A stretch of 10,599 bases of DNA from Bacillota bacterium (lineage in GTDB: Bacteria; Bacillota; Clostridia; Acetivibrionales; DTU013), in assembly GCA_023411575.1 (NCBI GenBank), contig JAEYOP010000064.1, positions 1 to 10,599 on the forward strand, given 5' to 3'. Positions 1 to 6,987 of this stretch are shown piece after piece; position 1 is the first letter of the stretch, and every line of letters begins with the position of its first letter. The translations under genes were made by a program, and so were the position numbers. The notes below the pieces were generated by a model, which did not search any database, was not told the origin of the DNA, and worked only from the letters and a program-made list of their open reading frames with translations.

Positions 1-658
1 GGGGAACATCTGCATCACGGGTGGGATCGCCGGGAAGAACAAGGCCGTGGTAAAGTCCACAAAGGACATTTATACAAAATACATCTCCGATGCGACCGTG
101 ATCTGCGAGGGAACCGTTTATGTCGGCTATTACTGCATGAACAGCAATATTACCGCTAAACAGCTGATTGTCGAATCCGGCAAGGGGCAGATCATCGGCG
201 GGACCGTCACGGTGGAGCAGAAGGTATCCGCCGCTTCCATAGGAAACGCCGGTGAAAAGCGCACCCAGATCACGGTGACGGGCTTCGACCGGAAGGCAGT
301 CAAGGAGCGGATGGAAAACCTCCAGAAATCGCTTCAGACTGCCAAGAGCAGGCTTGCCAAGGCCAAGCAGGTATTCGCCGTCTATTCCTATTCCATTGAG
401 ACCGGTTCCCGGCAGTATGACGAGTTTGAGGCCGCAAAGGAAGCCTATTTTTCCCTGAAGGACGAGGTCAAAAAGCTGGAAAACGAACTGAAATCCGTTG
501 TGCGCTGTTTCAGGGTAAAAGGCGAAGGAGAGATCGAGGTCACAAGGAGACTCTATCCCAATACATTCATTGAAATGAAGGACGACTACAAGGACATACG
601 GTCCATGACCCTTGCAACCTGCTACTATCTGCAGGACGGCATAATCAAGGAAATATAA
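1..658 (+). CDS. DUF342/FapA-family protein, 3' part
   Basis: The reading frame is open from base 2, so this is the C-terminal part (about 218 residues visible) of a longer gene whose start lies outside the window; the in-frame GTG at 47 is internal. The first 70 or so residues are short Gly-spaced beta-repeats, including a GNAGEKRTQITV stretch that matches the conserved end of the DUF342 beta-helix. They are followed by a long charged helix (heptad-like, about residues 100-165 of the visible part) and a final beta segment (LYPNTFIEM... to LQDGIIKEI) resembling the usual FapA tail. FapA-type proteins are cytoplasmic and widespread in Clostridia; some are linked to flagellar assembly, but many occur away from flagellar genes, as here. 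No flagellar gene is visible. The family call is confident, the function open. Confidence 0.85.
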   Translation, partial: GNICITGGIAGKNKAVVKSTKDIYTKYISDATVICEGTVYVGYYCMNSNITAKQLIVESGKGQIIGGTVTVEQKVSAASIGNAGEKRTQITVTGFDRKAVKERMENLQKSLQTAKSRLAKAKQVFAVYSYSIETGSRQYDEFEAAKEAYFSLKDEVKKLENELKSVVRCFRVKGEGEIEVTRRLYPNTFIEMKDDYKDIRSMTLATCYYLQDGIIKEI

Positions 659-686
659 CGAGGCGCAAGATATCTCCCGCCTCGTT
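657..686 (+). terminator. hairpin at the end of the FapA-type gene
   Basis: A perfect 9-bp stem (AACGAGGCG, 657-665; CGCCTCGTT, 678-686) with a 12-nt loop begins inside the stop codon of the upstream gene. No run of T follows, so it is not a canonical rho-independent terminator. It may be a 3'-end stabiliser or a weak terminator. Confidence 0.45.
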
Positions 687-702
687 GAAACACCGCTGAT
701 GT

Positions 703-735
703 AAGAAAATTTTTCTACAGCCGAAAAATTTTCTT
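703..735. repeat. A+T-rich 13-bp perfect inverted repeat upstream of the GAF gene
   Basis: AAGAAAATTTTTC (703-715) and GAAAAATTTTCTT (723-735) are perfect reverse complements around a 7-nt centre, TACAGCC. The repeat sits 47 bp upstream of the GAF-protein start, between the preceding hairpin and a possible -10 (TATAAG, 748-753). It could be an operator or part of a terminator; nothing in the sequence decides between them. Confidence 0.5.
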
Positions 736-781
736 TGAATAAAGTGTTATAAGGATTGGTTGAAAATCAGGAGGAAACGCC

Positions 782-2713
782 ATGGAATACAATTCGATTT
801 TAAAGCAGGTGGAGGAACAGGAAAGAGAAAAGAGGATATCGGGCAAGATGTTCCGGTATTCCGGCCTGATCCTTGCCGTTGACTTTTTTTCGCAGAAGCT
901 GAATTCGAACCAGATTCTCGACGCCGCTTTCGATTTTGTGAACGAGCTTCTCACGCTGGAAAGGTCCTATGAATTCTACGCCTCCGGCAGTACATACAAG
1001 CTGGGCAGGAGCAAAGGCGCGGCCGTCGAGCTTGCCGGCGTCGAGACCACGGAAACCCTGAAAAACCTCGCTGTGCTGCATGGCAGCATTCTGGCCGGGA
1101 AGGACGTCATTCTGAAGTACTTCAGCGAAGAATTATACAATGCCTACAGCCCGGAAATCATCATGCCCATAATAGCGGACACGGACCTGGAAGGCTTCAT
1201 TCTGATTCCGCAGCGTTCCCAGGGAACCTTTGACGACGACGATTTTATCATCTGCGAAGTCCTGATGAAGCTGTTCAACGGTTCCATGGAAAATTTCAGG
1301 CGGTATACGGAGCTCCACGATATCAACGTCAGCCTGGACGAGAAAATATTCAACCTGTTTGCCATAAACCAGTCGTCGAAGGTGTTGCTGAGCGAATTGG
1401 ACCTGGACGCGCTGTACCGGCTTTCGATCGACGTGTTCTCGGAGCTAACGCAGAGCTCGGCAACCGGCTTTGTCCTGTATGATGAAAAAATCGAAAAGTA
1501 TTCCCTGAAATCCTACCGGCTGATTTATGACAACAAAGTGCTGAACATGGAGCTGGAGCCGAACCGCTCCGCCCGCATCGACCCCAACCGGGTTATCCTG
1601 GATCTGTCGAAGGAGCAGGACAGAGCGTATTTCGACGGTCTTTTCTCAAACGGAACGACGGTGATCCGGGATTTGTCCCCCCAATACCTCGTGCTTTTGA
1701 ACAGGGACAAGGAGAGCCTGGGGTTTGTAACGCTTGGCGCCTCCGTCACCGGCGCGGAATACAAGCACAGTGTGTTTGAACTGATCGAAAGCCTGGCGTC
1801 CTCGACCTATATTTCCATCTCCAATGCAAAGCATTTCAAGCTGGTGAAAGAGCAGAAAATCGTCATCCAGAACAAGCTGGACCGGTTGATTTCGCTGAAC
1901 AACCTGACCAAGAACATCAACAGCTCCGAAAGCATCGACACCCTGCTGGAGATTACGCTGCGAACGCTGAAGGTGTCCTTTGCCGCTGAAAAATGCCTGC
2001 TGGCGTTGTACGACCGGGAAAATAACCGGCTCCTCATTGAAAAAAGCCACGGCATCGGCTCCGCGAAAAGCCTTGCACTGACCGGAACGACCTGGAGCAA
2101 GCTGTTCAAGGGCAGAACCGTTCTGGCCTACAACAACGAGGAACTGAACCGGTTCTTCGGAAACGGCGCGGCGGATCTCTCCTATGGAGCCTCTTCCGCG
2201 CTGATTGCGCCCATCTATCTGGATAAAACGGAAATTGAACTGCTGGGCGCCATTATTATTTTTGAATTTTCCAACGGCCTGATCAGCGACGAAGAAAACG
2301 TCCTGACCATGGAAACCATCGCAGGCCATATTGCACCTATTCTGCACAATCTGAGGATCATCGAGGAACAAAACGCCCTTCTGGTCCCCAACTACGCCGA
2401 ATTTTTCAAGAGGGACCTGAAGGACGAAATCAGCCAGGCCGAGGATTTCGAGCTGGAGCTGTGCGTGCTGAAAATCTCCGATCCGGGGGAATTCCGGTTT
2501 GACCGTCCCGATACGGCCAGCCTGCTGAAGCCGCATTTCCCGAAAATATATCCGCTGTCCCACAATCTCATTTATATCCTTACAAACGAGAAGATCGACG
2601 AAGCCGCCATTGCCGGCGAAATACGCGAAATAACCGGAAATGCCGGCCTCACCGTGAAAGCGGACGTCTTCGGCAGAGATTTCAGTTCATACACAGACTA
2701 TATCAGCAGGTAG
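782..2713 (+). CDS. tandem-GAF sensory protein with degenerate GGDEF-like C-terminus
   Basis: This is a soluble 643-residue protein with no signal peptide or membrane segment. The start ATG has AGGAGG at 769-774, 7 nt upstream. Three GAF-like units can be followed: about 28-172, 190-352 and 368-528. They are separated by helical linkers (for example HFKLVKEQKIVIQNKLDRL around 351-369) of the kind that carry signals between sensory modules. The last about 105 residues (535-640) follow a GGDEF fold: an N-terminal helix in the position of the usual LTGLxNRR segment (LLVPNYAEFFKRDLKDEI), a strand like the Mg-binding strand (ELCVLKISDPGEF), then PLSHNLIYIL where RxGGDEFxxLL would stand. The catalytic Asp/Glu signature is absent, so cyclase activity is not expected. 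GAF domains bind small ligands or mediate dimerisation; the ligand is unknown. The gene lies downstream of the FapA-type gene in the same direction and ends at its own terminator. Confidence 0.85.
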   Translation: MEYNSILKQVEEQEREKRISGKMFRYSGLILAVDFFSQKLNSNQILDAAFDFVNELLTLERSYEFYASGSTYKLGRSKGAAVELAGVETTETLKNLAVLHGSILAGKDVILKYFSEELYNAYSPEIIMPIIADTDLEGFILIPQRSQGTFDDDDFIICEVLMKLFNGSMENFRRYTELHDINVSLDEKIFNLFAINQSSKVLLSELDLDALYRLSIDVFSELTQSSATGFVLYDEKIEKYSLKSYRLIYDNKVLNMELEPNRSARIDPNRVILDLSKEQDRAYFDGLFSNGTTVIRDLSPQYLVLLNRDKESLGFVTLGASVTGAEYKHSVFELIESLASSTYISISNAKHFKLVKEQKIVIQNKLDRLISLNNLTKNINSSESIDTLLEITLRTLKVSFAAEKCLLALYDRENNRLLIEKSHGIGSAKSLALTGTTWSKLFKGRTVLAYNNEELNRFFGNGAADLSYGASSALIAPIYLDKTEIELLGAIIIFEFSNGLISDEENVLTMETIAGHIAPILHNLRIIEEQNALLVPNYAEFFKRDLKDEISQAEDFELELCVLKISDPGEFRFDRPDTASLLKPHFPKIYPLSHNLIYILTNEKIDEAAIAGEIREITGNAGLTVKADVFGRDFSSYTDYISR

Positions 2714-2775
2714 AACACCCAAAGCAGCATGTGCATGCAAATGATATCCACTCAAATCATATCCCGCATTCAAAG

Positions 2776-2810
2776 GCCCAGGCGTTCAAACCGCACTGGG
2801 CTTCATTTTT
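2776..2810 (+). terminator. rho-independent terminator of the GAF gene
   Basis: GCCCAG (2776-2781) pairs with CTGGGC (2796-2801). An inner GCG/CGC extension (2782-2784 with 2792-2794) leaves one bulged A. TTCATTTTT (2802-2810) follows on the plus strand. The structure overlaps the last codons of the convergent DUF3788 gene, so the two genes share this end region. Confidence 0.8.
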
Positions 2811-3229
2811 ACGGAGATCAGTCTTTTGTAGTCCTCAACGCCGGTCTTATCCGTAATCCGGAACATCATCCACCTGCCCAGCTTCATATAATCCCCGGAC
2901 TGCCGGAATAACTCCGCGGTTTCCCTGCTCAGGGAGGGCAGAATATCCTCCATCAATGGCAGGAGCTTGTAGCTGATTACCAGAAATACCGAGAATGAAT
3001 TCTCCTCGGGATACAGGGTCCCAAAGGACTGTCCGCTTTTCTGGAACTTGATGTTCCACCCGGGTTTCCCGGAGCAACCGCTGTACGCCAGGGTGGGTTT
3101 CGCCTTATAGGCCTCCCCCATGTACTGCATCAGGCCACCCCACAGTTCCCTTGCTTCACCGCCGATATAATCCGCGATTTCCTCCATCGTCGGCTTGTGG
3201 TGGGAAGGGAAAATGTCCTTCCATTCCAT
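2786..3229 (-). CDS. DUF3788 family protein
   Basis: A 147-residue protein recognised as DUF3788 by its start MEWKDIFPSHHKPTMEEI, the central CSGKPGWNIKFQKSG segment and the TLYPEE motif, then the ending GRWMMFRITD...DYKRLISVKMKP. It has no membrane segment and no known enzymatic residues; the biochemical role of the family is unknown. In-frame GTG (3238) and ATG (3235) codons lie further upstream. The GAGGAG at 3238-3243 sits 8 nt before the ATG at 3229 but only 2 nt before the one at 3235, so 3229 is chosen, giving the usual MEWKD start. Its ribosome binding site overlaps the stop codon of the kinase gene, so translation is probably coupled. It is the last gene of the minus-strand operon. 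Confidence 0.85.
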   Translation of the reverse strand: MEWKDIFPSHHKPTMEEIADYIGGEARELWGGLMQYMGEAYKAKPTLAYSGCSGKPGWNIKFQKSGQSFGTLYPEENSFSVFLVISYKLLPLMEDILPSLSRETAELFRQSGDYMKLGRWMMFRITDKTGVEDYKRLISVKMKPSAV

Positions 3230-3242
3230 CTTCATCACTCCT

Positions 3243-4175
3243 CTATGCTTTTATCAACTCCAGCAAATAGCGCATCATGTTCAGCGGGTCCGCAACCACC
3301 TCCGGGCCTCCACCCTCCTCCAGCGTCCAGCAATGGGAAAGGGCGCAGTCCAGGAAGGCGCTGGCGGCTATGGTTTCCCTGCTCTCGTCCAGGGCGCGGG
3401 CAAAGGCATCGACGCATTCCGTCATCCGTTCCGTATGCCCCCGGCCGTTGAACCAATCCCACTCGTTGAGCAGGTAACGCCCCGCTTCCAGGCATCGCGG
3501 ACCGATGCGCCCCTGCGGATCGATGGCCTTCCAGGCGCCGCCGGCCCCCTTCAGGATGTTCTCGTGGTGCAAATCCCCATGAAGCAGCAGCATCGGCCTG
3601 TTCGCCGATTTGATCCTTTCATGGAGCCCTTCGGCAATGTTCAGCATGGAAAGGAACTCCTTCCCTGCCCGGTTTTCAAGGCGTACGCGGCCGAATGCCT
3701 TATTCATCTGCGCCTCAAAGGACGGGAAACCATGGTCCCCTTCTCCCTTTATCTCCACCGGAAGCCGCTGCAGCAGCCCGGCCGCAACGGCAGTCCTGAT
3801 ATGAAAATCCGGTTCTTCCTTCAACTGGCTTCCGGGAACGATCCTTTCCAGCAATACGGCCCCTTTTTCCCGGTCCGCCTCGTAGAGTCTGCATGCATCC
3901 TTCCCGTTATACAGCCGGAGGGCTTCCATGCCCGTAAACACCTCCAGATGGGGAACGCCTGCTTTCAAAACGGCTTCCCCGTATTCCGGCGATTTGGCAA
4001 AGCAAATGTATTGTATGGACAGATTTTGGGCAGTCCTGCAGTCGGTGAGCTTCCATCTGCGGATCAGCTCCTCCAGCAGCGCCGGCAGTCCCTCCAGCCA
4101 TGCATCGCCTTTATCGGGAAAGATGCGGCGCACTTTCTCCTTGAAGGAATCCGGGATCGGCAGTCCTTTTGTCAT
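3243..4175 (-). CDS. APH(6)/StrB-like aminoglycoside-hydroxyurea kinase family protein
   Basis: A 310-residue cytosolic kinase-fold protein of the APH_6_hur type (streptomycin 6-phosphotransferase relatives). The N-lobe has a probable ATP-binding Lys at 71 (VLKAG) with a helix Glu near 79-84, and a hinge-like LLERIVPG (108-115). The catalytic loop is HGDLHHEN at 199-206, with D201 as catalytic base and N206 as metal ligand. AIDPQGRIG (217-225) is the DFG-equivalent metal site, followed by the family-typical CLEAGRYLLNEWDWF. All key residues are present, so an active phosphotransferase is expected; the substrate could be streptomycin-like or unrelated. The start at 4175 has AAAGGAGG at 4186-4193 and overlaps the upstream stop codon as ATGA. 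A 40-residue upstream extension in frame only shadows the neighbouring gene. Length fits the family. Confidence 0.85.
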   Translation of the reverse strand: MTKGLPIPDSFKEKVRRIFPDKGDAWLEGLPALLEELIRRWKLTDCRTAQNLSIQYICFAKSPEYGEAVLKAGVPHLEVFTGMEALRLYNGKDACRLYEADREKGAVLLERIVPGSQLKEEPDFHIRTAVAAGLLQRLPVEIKGEGDHGFPSFEAQMNKAFGRVRLENRAGKEFLSMLNIAEGLHERIKSANRPMLLLHGDLHHENILKGAGGAWKAIDPQGRIGPRCLEAGRYLLNEWDWFNGRGHTERMTECVDAFARALDESRETIAASAFLDCALSHCWTLEEGGGPEVVADPLNMMRYLLELIKA

Positions 4176-5278
4176 TTTGCGGCCGCCTCCTTTGCAAACA
4201 GGCGGTCTATGAATGAAAGGAACGCCATGATGTTGTTCGCCGTATTCTCGTCGATGCGGGTCCAGACATAGGTAAATCCCGGGTAAAGCTGACACAGGTT
4301 GTATTCTCCCTTATAGGAGACCGTCGTGTACTGCATTTTGCGCGTGCCGGTTTTGTCCGTCTGCGTGCAATATCCGCAGTTGTTGCACTGTTTTGTTTTC
4401 GAGATGACAAACTCCTTGAGCCGGTCCTCCATCCCGTCGAAATGGCCCAGCACTTCCTTGTACCGGGGCACTCTGAGGCCGAAGAAGACCTGGTTCCTTC
4501 TGGAATAGTCGAACCAGACGGAAAGGCCGCCGTGCTCCCGCTCCGCCCAGGATCCCTTCAAAGGCTCCTCCTTTTTCCCGTAATTCCGGACCCAGTCCAG
4601 GGAAACCTGGTTTTCCCGGCAATCCACGCGCTTGTAGCCGTTCTGGACAAAGAAGCTTTGGAGGGCTTCAAACGCCTGTTTTTCTCCCGCAATGGATGCA
4701 AAAATAGCGCTCGGATAGGAATATCCCGGGTCAAACATGCCGCGGGAGAAAAAGATCACCGGATTCGCCTGTTTGTCCGCTCCGCGGACAAGGAGCTTCC
4801 AGGCGGGAAACAGCCCAGGATGCGCCTCGCAGCGGAACACGGATTTTTCCCCCGCATCTTCGCAGGACAGCCCCAGGCGGTCAAGCTTTTTCACCATACC
4901 GCCATACAGTTTCAAATAGGCTTTATCCACATGGAGGGAATCGCCGCAGACCGTCCCGAACCTGCCCAACTGCATCAGCAGCAGGTAAAATTCATTGATC
5001 TTTTTTTGGATGGCTTTCATCTCCACGATCAGCTTCGGTTTTTTCTTCTGCAGCTCCCAGTCCCCATAGCTGTCGTCCTCCCGGGAGGGAAGCGACAGAA
5101 GGGTTGGATCGTCATACAGCCTTGCAACCAATTCCTTCAGAAAGCCGTACAGATCACGCTGTGAAGCCTCGGATGCCTCTTCGGATACAACCGGGACAAA
5201 TTCCGGGAAAGTGGCCCCGTAGCTGTAAACCATCCTCTGGGCCAGATTATCGAAGCTTTTGCCGATTTTATTTTCCAT
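4172..5278 (-). CDS. uncharacterised 368-residue protein with CxxCxxC cluster
   Basis: I cannot assign a named family. The protein is soluble, with no signal peptide or transmembrane segment. The N-terminal about 150 residues are mainly helical and charged. The middle (about 155-290) is mixed alpha/beta and rich in aromatic residues (WFDYSRRNQVFFGLRVPRY). Near the C-terminus C298, C301 and C304 form CxxCxxC, with a further Cys at 329; these four could bind zinc or an iron-sulfur cluster, which is inference. The ATG at 5278 follows directly after the TAA of the ATL gene, and its own stop overlaps the kinase start as ATGA, so it is firmly inside the operon and likely translated in step with both neighbours. 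The coding call is strong; the function is unknown. Confidence 0.75.
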   Translation of the reverse strand: MENKIGKSFDNLAQRMVYSYGATFPEFVPVVSEEASEASQRDLYGFLKELVARLYDDPTLLSLPSREDDSYGDWELQKKKPKLIVEMKAIQKKINEFYLLLMQLGRFGTVCGDSLHVDKAYLKLYGGMVKKLDRLGLSCEDAGEKSVFRCEAHPGLFPAWKLLVRGADKQANPVIFFSRGMFDPGYSYPSAIFASIAGEKQAFEALQSFFVQNGYKRVDCRENQVSLDWVRNYGKKEEPLKGSWAEREHGGLSVWFDYSRRNQVFFGLRVPRYKEVLGHFDGMEDRLKEFVISKTKQCNNCGYCTQTDKTGTRKMQYTTVSYKGEYNLCQLYPGFTYVWTRIDENTANNIMAFLSFIDRLFAKEAAAK

Positions 5279-5611
5279 TTATCCCCCGCTCCCCCTCTCG
5301 ACTCTATAAATGCATTTTTTCAAGTCAATGCAGCCGTTTTCCTTGAAAACGACGCCTTCCTCCTCCAGCCTTCCACGTTGGACGCCTTCCCCGCCGAAAA
5401 CATGCGGCGGCGCAAGTTGGCCCTTGCTGTTCACGACCCTGTGGGCCGGTATTTCCAGATACTCCGGCGTATTGAACATGGCCTGCCCCACACGCCTCGC
5501 GCAATTGGGCGCGCCCATCAGGACCGCGATCTGCCCGTAGGTCATGACCTTTCCTTCCGGGATTTGTTCCACCAGTTTATAGACCCTCGCAAAAAACTCA
5601 TTCTGTTTCAA
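5279..5611 (-). CDS. alkyltransferase-like protein (ATL), MGMT family without catalytic Cys
   Basis: A 110-residue protein matching the C-terminal DNA-binding domain of O6-alkylguanine-DNA alkyltransferase: helix-turn-helix around KVMTYGQIAVLMG (21-33), the base-flipping Tyr26 and Arg finger R39 (CARRVG), and the active-site segment IPAHRVVNSKG (54-64). Ala56 replaces the methyl-acceptor Cys of PCHRV, so the protein should bind alkylated guanine without repairing it. ATL proteins are known to pass such lesions to nucleotide-excision repair. The start is set at TTG 5611, with AGAGAGG upstream (about 5621-5627) and the length normal for ATLs. An ATG at 5650 (adding 13 residues) lacks a ribosome binding site, and longer extensions overlap the exporter gene. 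It is the first gene of the four-gene minus-strand operon. Confidence 0.88.
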   Translation of the reverse strand: MKQNEFFARVYKLVEQIPEGKVMTYGQIAVLMGAPNCARRVGQAMFNTPEYLEIPAHRVVNSKGQLAPPHVFGGEGVQRGRLEEEGVVFKENGCIDLKKCIYRVERGSGG

Positions 5612-5644
5612 GGGATGTGCACCTCTCTTTTTCTTATCCCATCT

Positions 5645-5688
5645 TATCATATCAAATAAAACGGACAACAGTATGTCAGATTTCAAAA
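5645..5688 (-). promoter_or_regulatory. promoter/operator region of the ATL operon (copy A of a shared block)
   Basis: On the minus strand a TATGAT -10 candidate (5646-5651) lies about 35 nt before the ATL start. No good -35 stands at 17 bp; instead a dyad GACA-N6-TGTC (5664-5677) covers the -35 region. The whole block matches 8459-8502 in front of the zinc-ribbon gene, with the same order TTTTGAA, TGACATAC, TGTCC, TTGATATGATA. It overlaps the last codons of the exporter gene. A promoter controlled by a DNA-binding regulator is likely; which regulator is unknown. Confidence 0.55.
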
Positions 5689-6869
5689 GAGCCTCCTTCG
5701 CCGAATTTGCCGGATGCAAACCGGAAAAGGATGAACGCCGCGCCGCAGACGGCCGCAATAAAGCCATACCCTCCAAAGATGTCAAAACCGGAGGAAAAGG
5801 CTCCGAAGCCCAATCCTACGAGCGCAACCACTGCCTTAAGCCCGAGGGATTGGAAGGAATCCATCGTAGCCCGCATGGAGGAATCGGGAATCCGGTGATG
5901 CAGATAGCCCGAAACCAACGGATCGACGACTCCCGATGCCAGACTTACCAGCGCTATCGCAGCCAGGCTTCCATATCCCTTGAAGGCGGACAAACAAAGA
6001 AAGCCGGCGGCAAAAACCGCAATCACTCCGCTCAGGAGGGTTCTCCAGCCGAACCGTTTTTTCAGGGAATAGGCCAGCAGGTTGCCCGGGAGCCGAAAAA
6101 GCAAAAACGCGCCGAGGAAAGCCCCGTAAAATGCCACCGGTATTCCCAGCCTGCTCATGTAAAGCTGCCAGAACTCATCCAGAAAATTCAGGCTCGCTCC
6201 GGTAACCATTCCTGCGAAAAGAACAATACAAATTTCCGGACTTTTTTTAAAAAACCGGAACGAGGTAGCCGCATATTCCAGAAGGCGGACGGGCTTTTCC
6301 GCTTCGCCGGATGCGGAAGGTTCGGTCAATAGAAACGTTATGACCAGAGAGACTGCCATGGCGGCGACAGACAGCCAATAGTCCGGTTCAAAGCCGAAAT
6401 GCGAAGCAAGAACGCTGCCGTACAGGCCGGCCAGGATCACTGCCGTAAAATCGATGGCATTCAACCGTCCCAAATGCTTCTCGAACTGCCCCTTCTGCCC
6501 TCTGGAAAGAAGGGTGTCGTACAGCATGGCATTTTCCGCACCGCTGCTTGCCGCGCGTCCAATGCCGGCCAGAAAGGTCACCAGTGCAAAGTGCCAGAAC
6601 CGATTGGCAAAAATCAGGATCAGAAATTCGCAACACCCTAAAAAAGCATTCACCTGGATCATTCTCCTGCGGCCCCACCTGTCGGCAAAAATGCCCGTAG
6701 GAATCTCCAGCAGAACGATCGTGACTGCATAGATAATTTCCGTATAAACCACCATCCGGATCGACATGCCCCGCTGCTCCCAGAAAAGCCTCTCGATCAC
6801 ATACGCGGGAATGAGGTTGTGAAAGAACCGGATGGCATACAGCTTCCAGATGTTTGACGCGTAGTTCAT
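5676..6869 (-). CDS. MFS exporter (12-TM major facilitator)
   Basis: A 397-residue integral membrane protein with about twelve hydrophobic segments and no signal peptide. Motif A of the major facilitator superfamily is clear in loop 2-3: EIPTGIFADRWGRRRMI (55-71). A second short, weakly conserved version follows in the C-terminal half (SLKKRFGWRT, 278-287). It is probably a proton-driven efflux pump; the substrate cannot be read, although drug export is the usual role of such single-gene systems. The start ATG at 6869 has AGAGGAG at 6877-6883, 7 nt away. The in-frame extension to 6911 runs through the palindrome and has no ribosome binding site. The gene is divergent from a MerR regulator and preceded by a leader able to hide its Shine-Dalgarno sequence and start codon, suggesting inducible expression. 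The ATL operon follows 64 bp downstream in the same direction, with its own promoter candidate. Confidence 0.9.
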   Translation of the reverse strand: MNYASNIWKLYAIRFFHNLIPAYVIERLFWEQRGMSIRMVVYTEIIYAVTIVLLEIPTGIFADRWGRRRMIQVNAFLGCCEFLILIFANRFWHFALVTFLAGIGRAASSGAENAMLYDTLLSRGQKGQFEKHLGRLNAIDFTAVILAGLYGSVLASHFGFEPDYWLSVAAMAVSLVITFLLTEPSASGEAEKPVRLLEYAATSFRFFKKSPEICIVLFAGMVTGASLNFLDEFWQLYMSRLGIPVAFYGAFLGAFLLFRLPGNLLAYSLKKRFGWRTLLSGVIAVFAAGFLCLSAFKGYGSLAAIALVSLASGVVDPLVSGYLHHRIPDSSMRATMDSFQSLGLKAVVALVGLGFGAFSSGFDIFGGYGFIAAVCGAAFILFRFASGKFGEGGSFEI

Positions 6870-6935
6870 GGTAAAACTCCTCTCATTATGGACTGGTATA
6901 AAACAGGTCATAATGAGGAGGCGCCCGTGAACTAC
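6861..6935 (-). promoter_or_regulatory. SD/start-codon sequestering hairpin in the exporter leader
   Basis: An imperfect 75-nt inverted repeat. Paired blocks, outside in, are GTAGTTCA (6861-6868) with TGAACTAC (6928-6935), GG with CC, CTCCT with AGGAG, CATTATG (6884-6890) with CATAATG (6909-6915), and CTG with CAG, around the 8-nt loop 6896-6903. In the exporter mRNA (minus strand) the 3' arm contains the Shine-Dalgarno AGAGGAG (6877-6883) and the AUG start codon (6867-6869), so folding would block translation. The same dyad could instead serve as a DNA operator. The pairing is read directly; the regulatory role is inference. Confidence 0.6.
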
Positions 6936-6960
6936 AACGTATTATACAGCATGTTGAAGG

Positions 6961-6987
6961 TTAACAGGGCGGTCTCGCGTATTTCAT
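6961..6987 (-). CDS. candidate leader peptide of the exporter (8 codons)
   Basis: ATG with an excellent Shine-Dalgarno (AGGAGGGAG, 6994-7002; 9 nt from the AGGAGG core to the ATG) encodes MKYARPPC and then stops at TAA, 25 nt before the hairpin base. Short ORFs with strong ribosome binding sites ahead of an SD-hiding hairpin are the hallmark of translational attenuation in antibiotic-resistance genes. The Pro-Pro pair before the stop is a plausible slow site. It is too short for coding statistics, so the call rests on the ribosome binding site and context. Confidence 0.4.
   Translation of the reverse strand: MKYARPPC

Noticed and set aside
1646..2563. 305-codon minus-strand frame inside the GAF gene
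   Set aside because: Antisense of a clear GAF protein, low-complexity composition, no ribosome binding site or motif.
3195..4271. 358-codon plus-strand frame opposite the APH(6)-like kinase and DUF3788 genes
   Set aside because: The minus strand has family motifs (HGDLHHEN, MEWKDIF) and ribosome binding sites; the plus frame has none and is an antisense shadow.
3243..4295. 350-residue version of the kinase starting at 4295
   Set aside because: The first 40 residues lie over the upstream coding region and lack a ribosome binding site; the start at 4175 has AAAGGAGG and an ATGA overlap.
4442..5164. 240-codon plus-strand frame opposite the Cys-cluster gene
   Set aside because: The minus-strand gene is coupled to both operon neighbours; the plus frame shows no motif or start signal.
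5279..5785. 168-residue version of the ATL starting at 5785
   Set aside because: The extension overlaps the end of the exporter and the promoter block; it has no MGMT homology or ribosome binding site.
5673..6332. 219-codon plus-strand frame opposite the exporter
   Set aside because: Antisense of membrane segments; composition is polar and Gln/Lys-rich, as expected from the complement.
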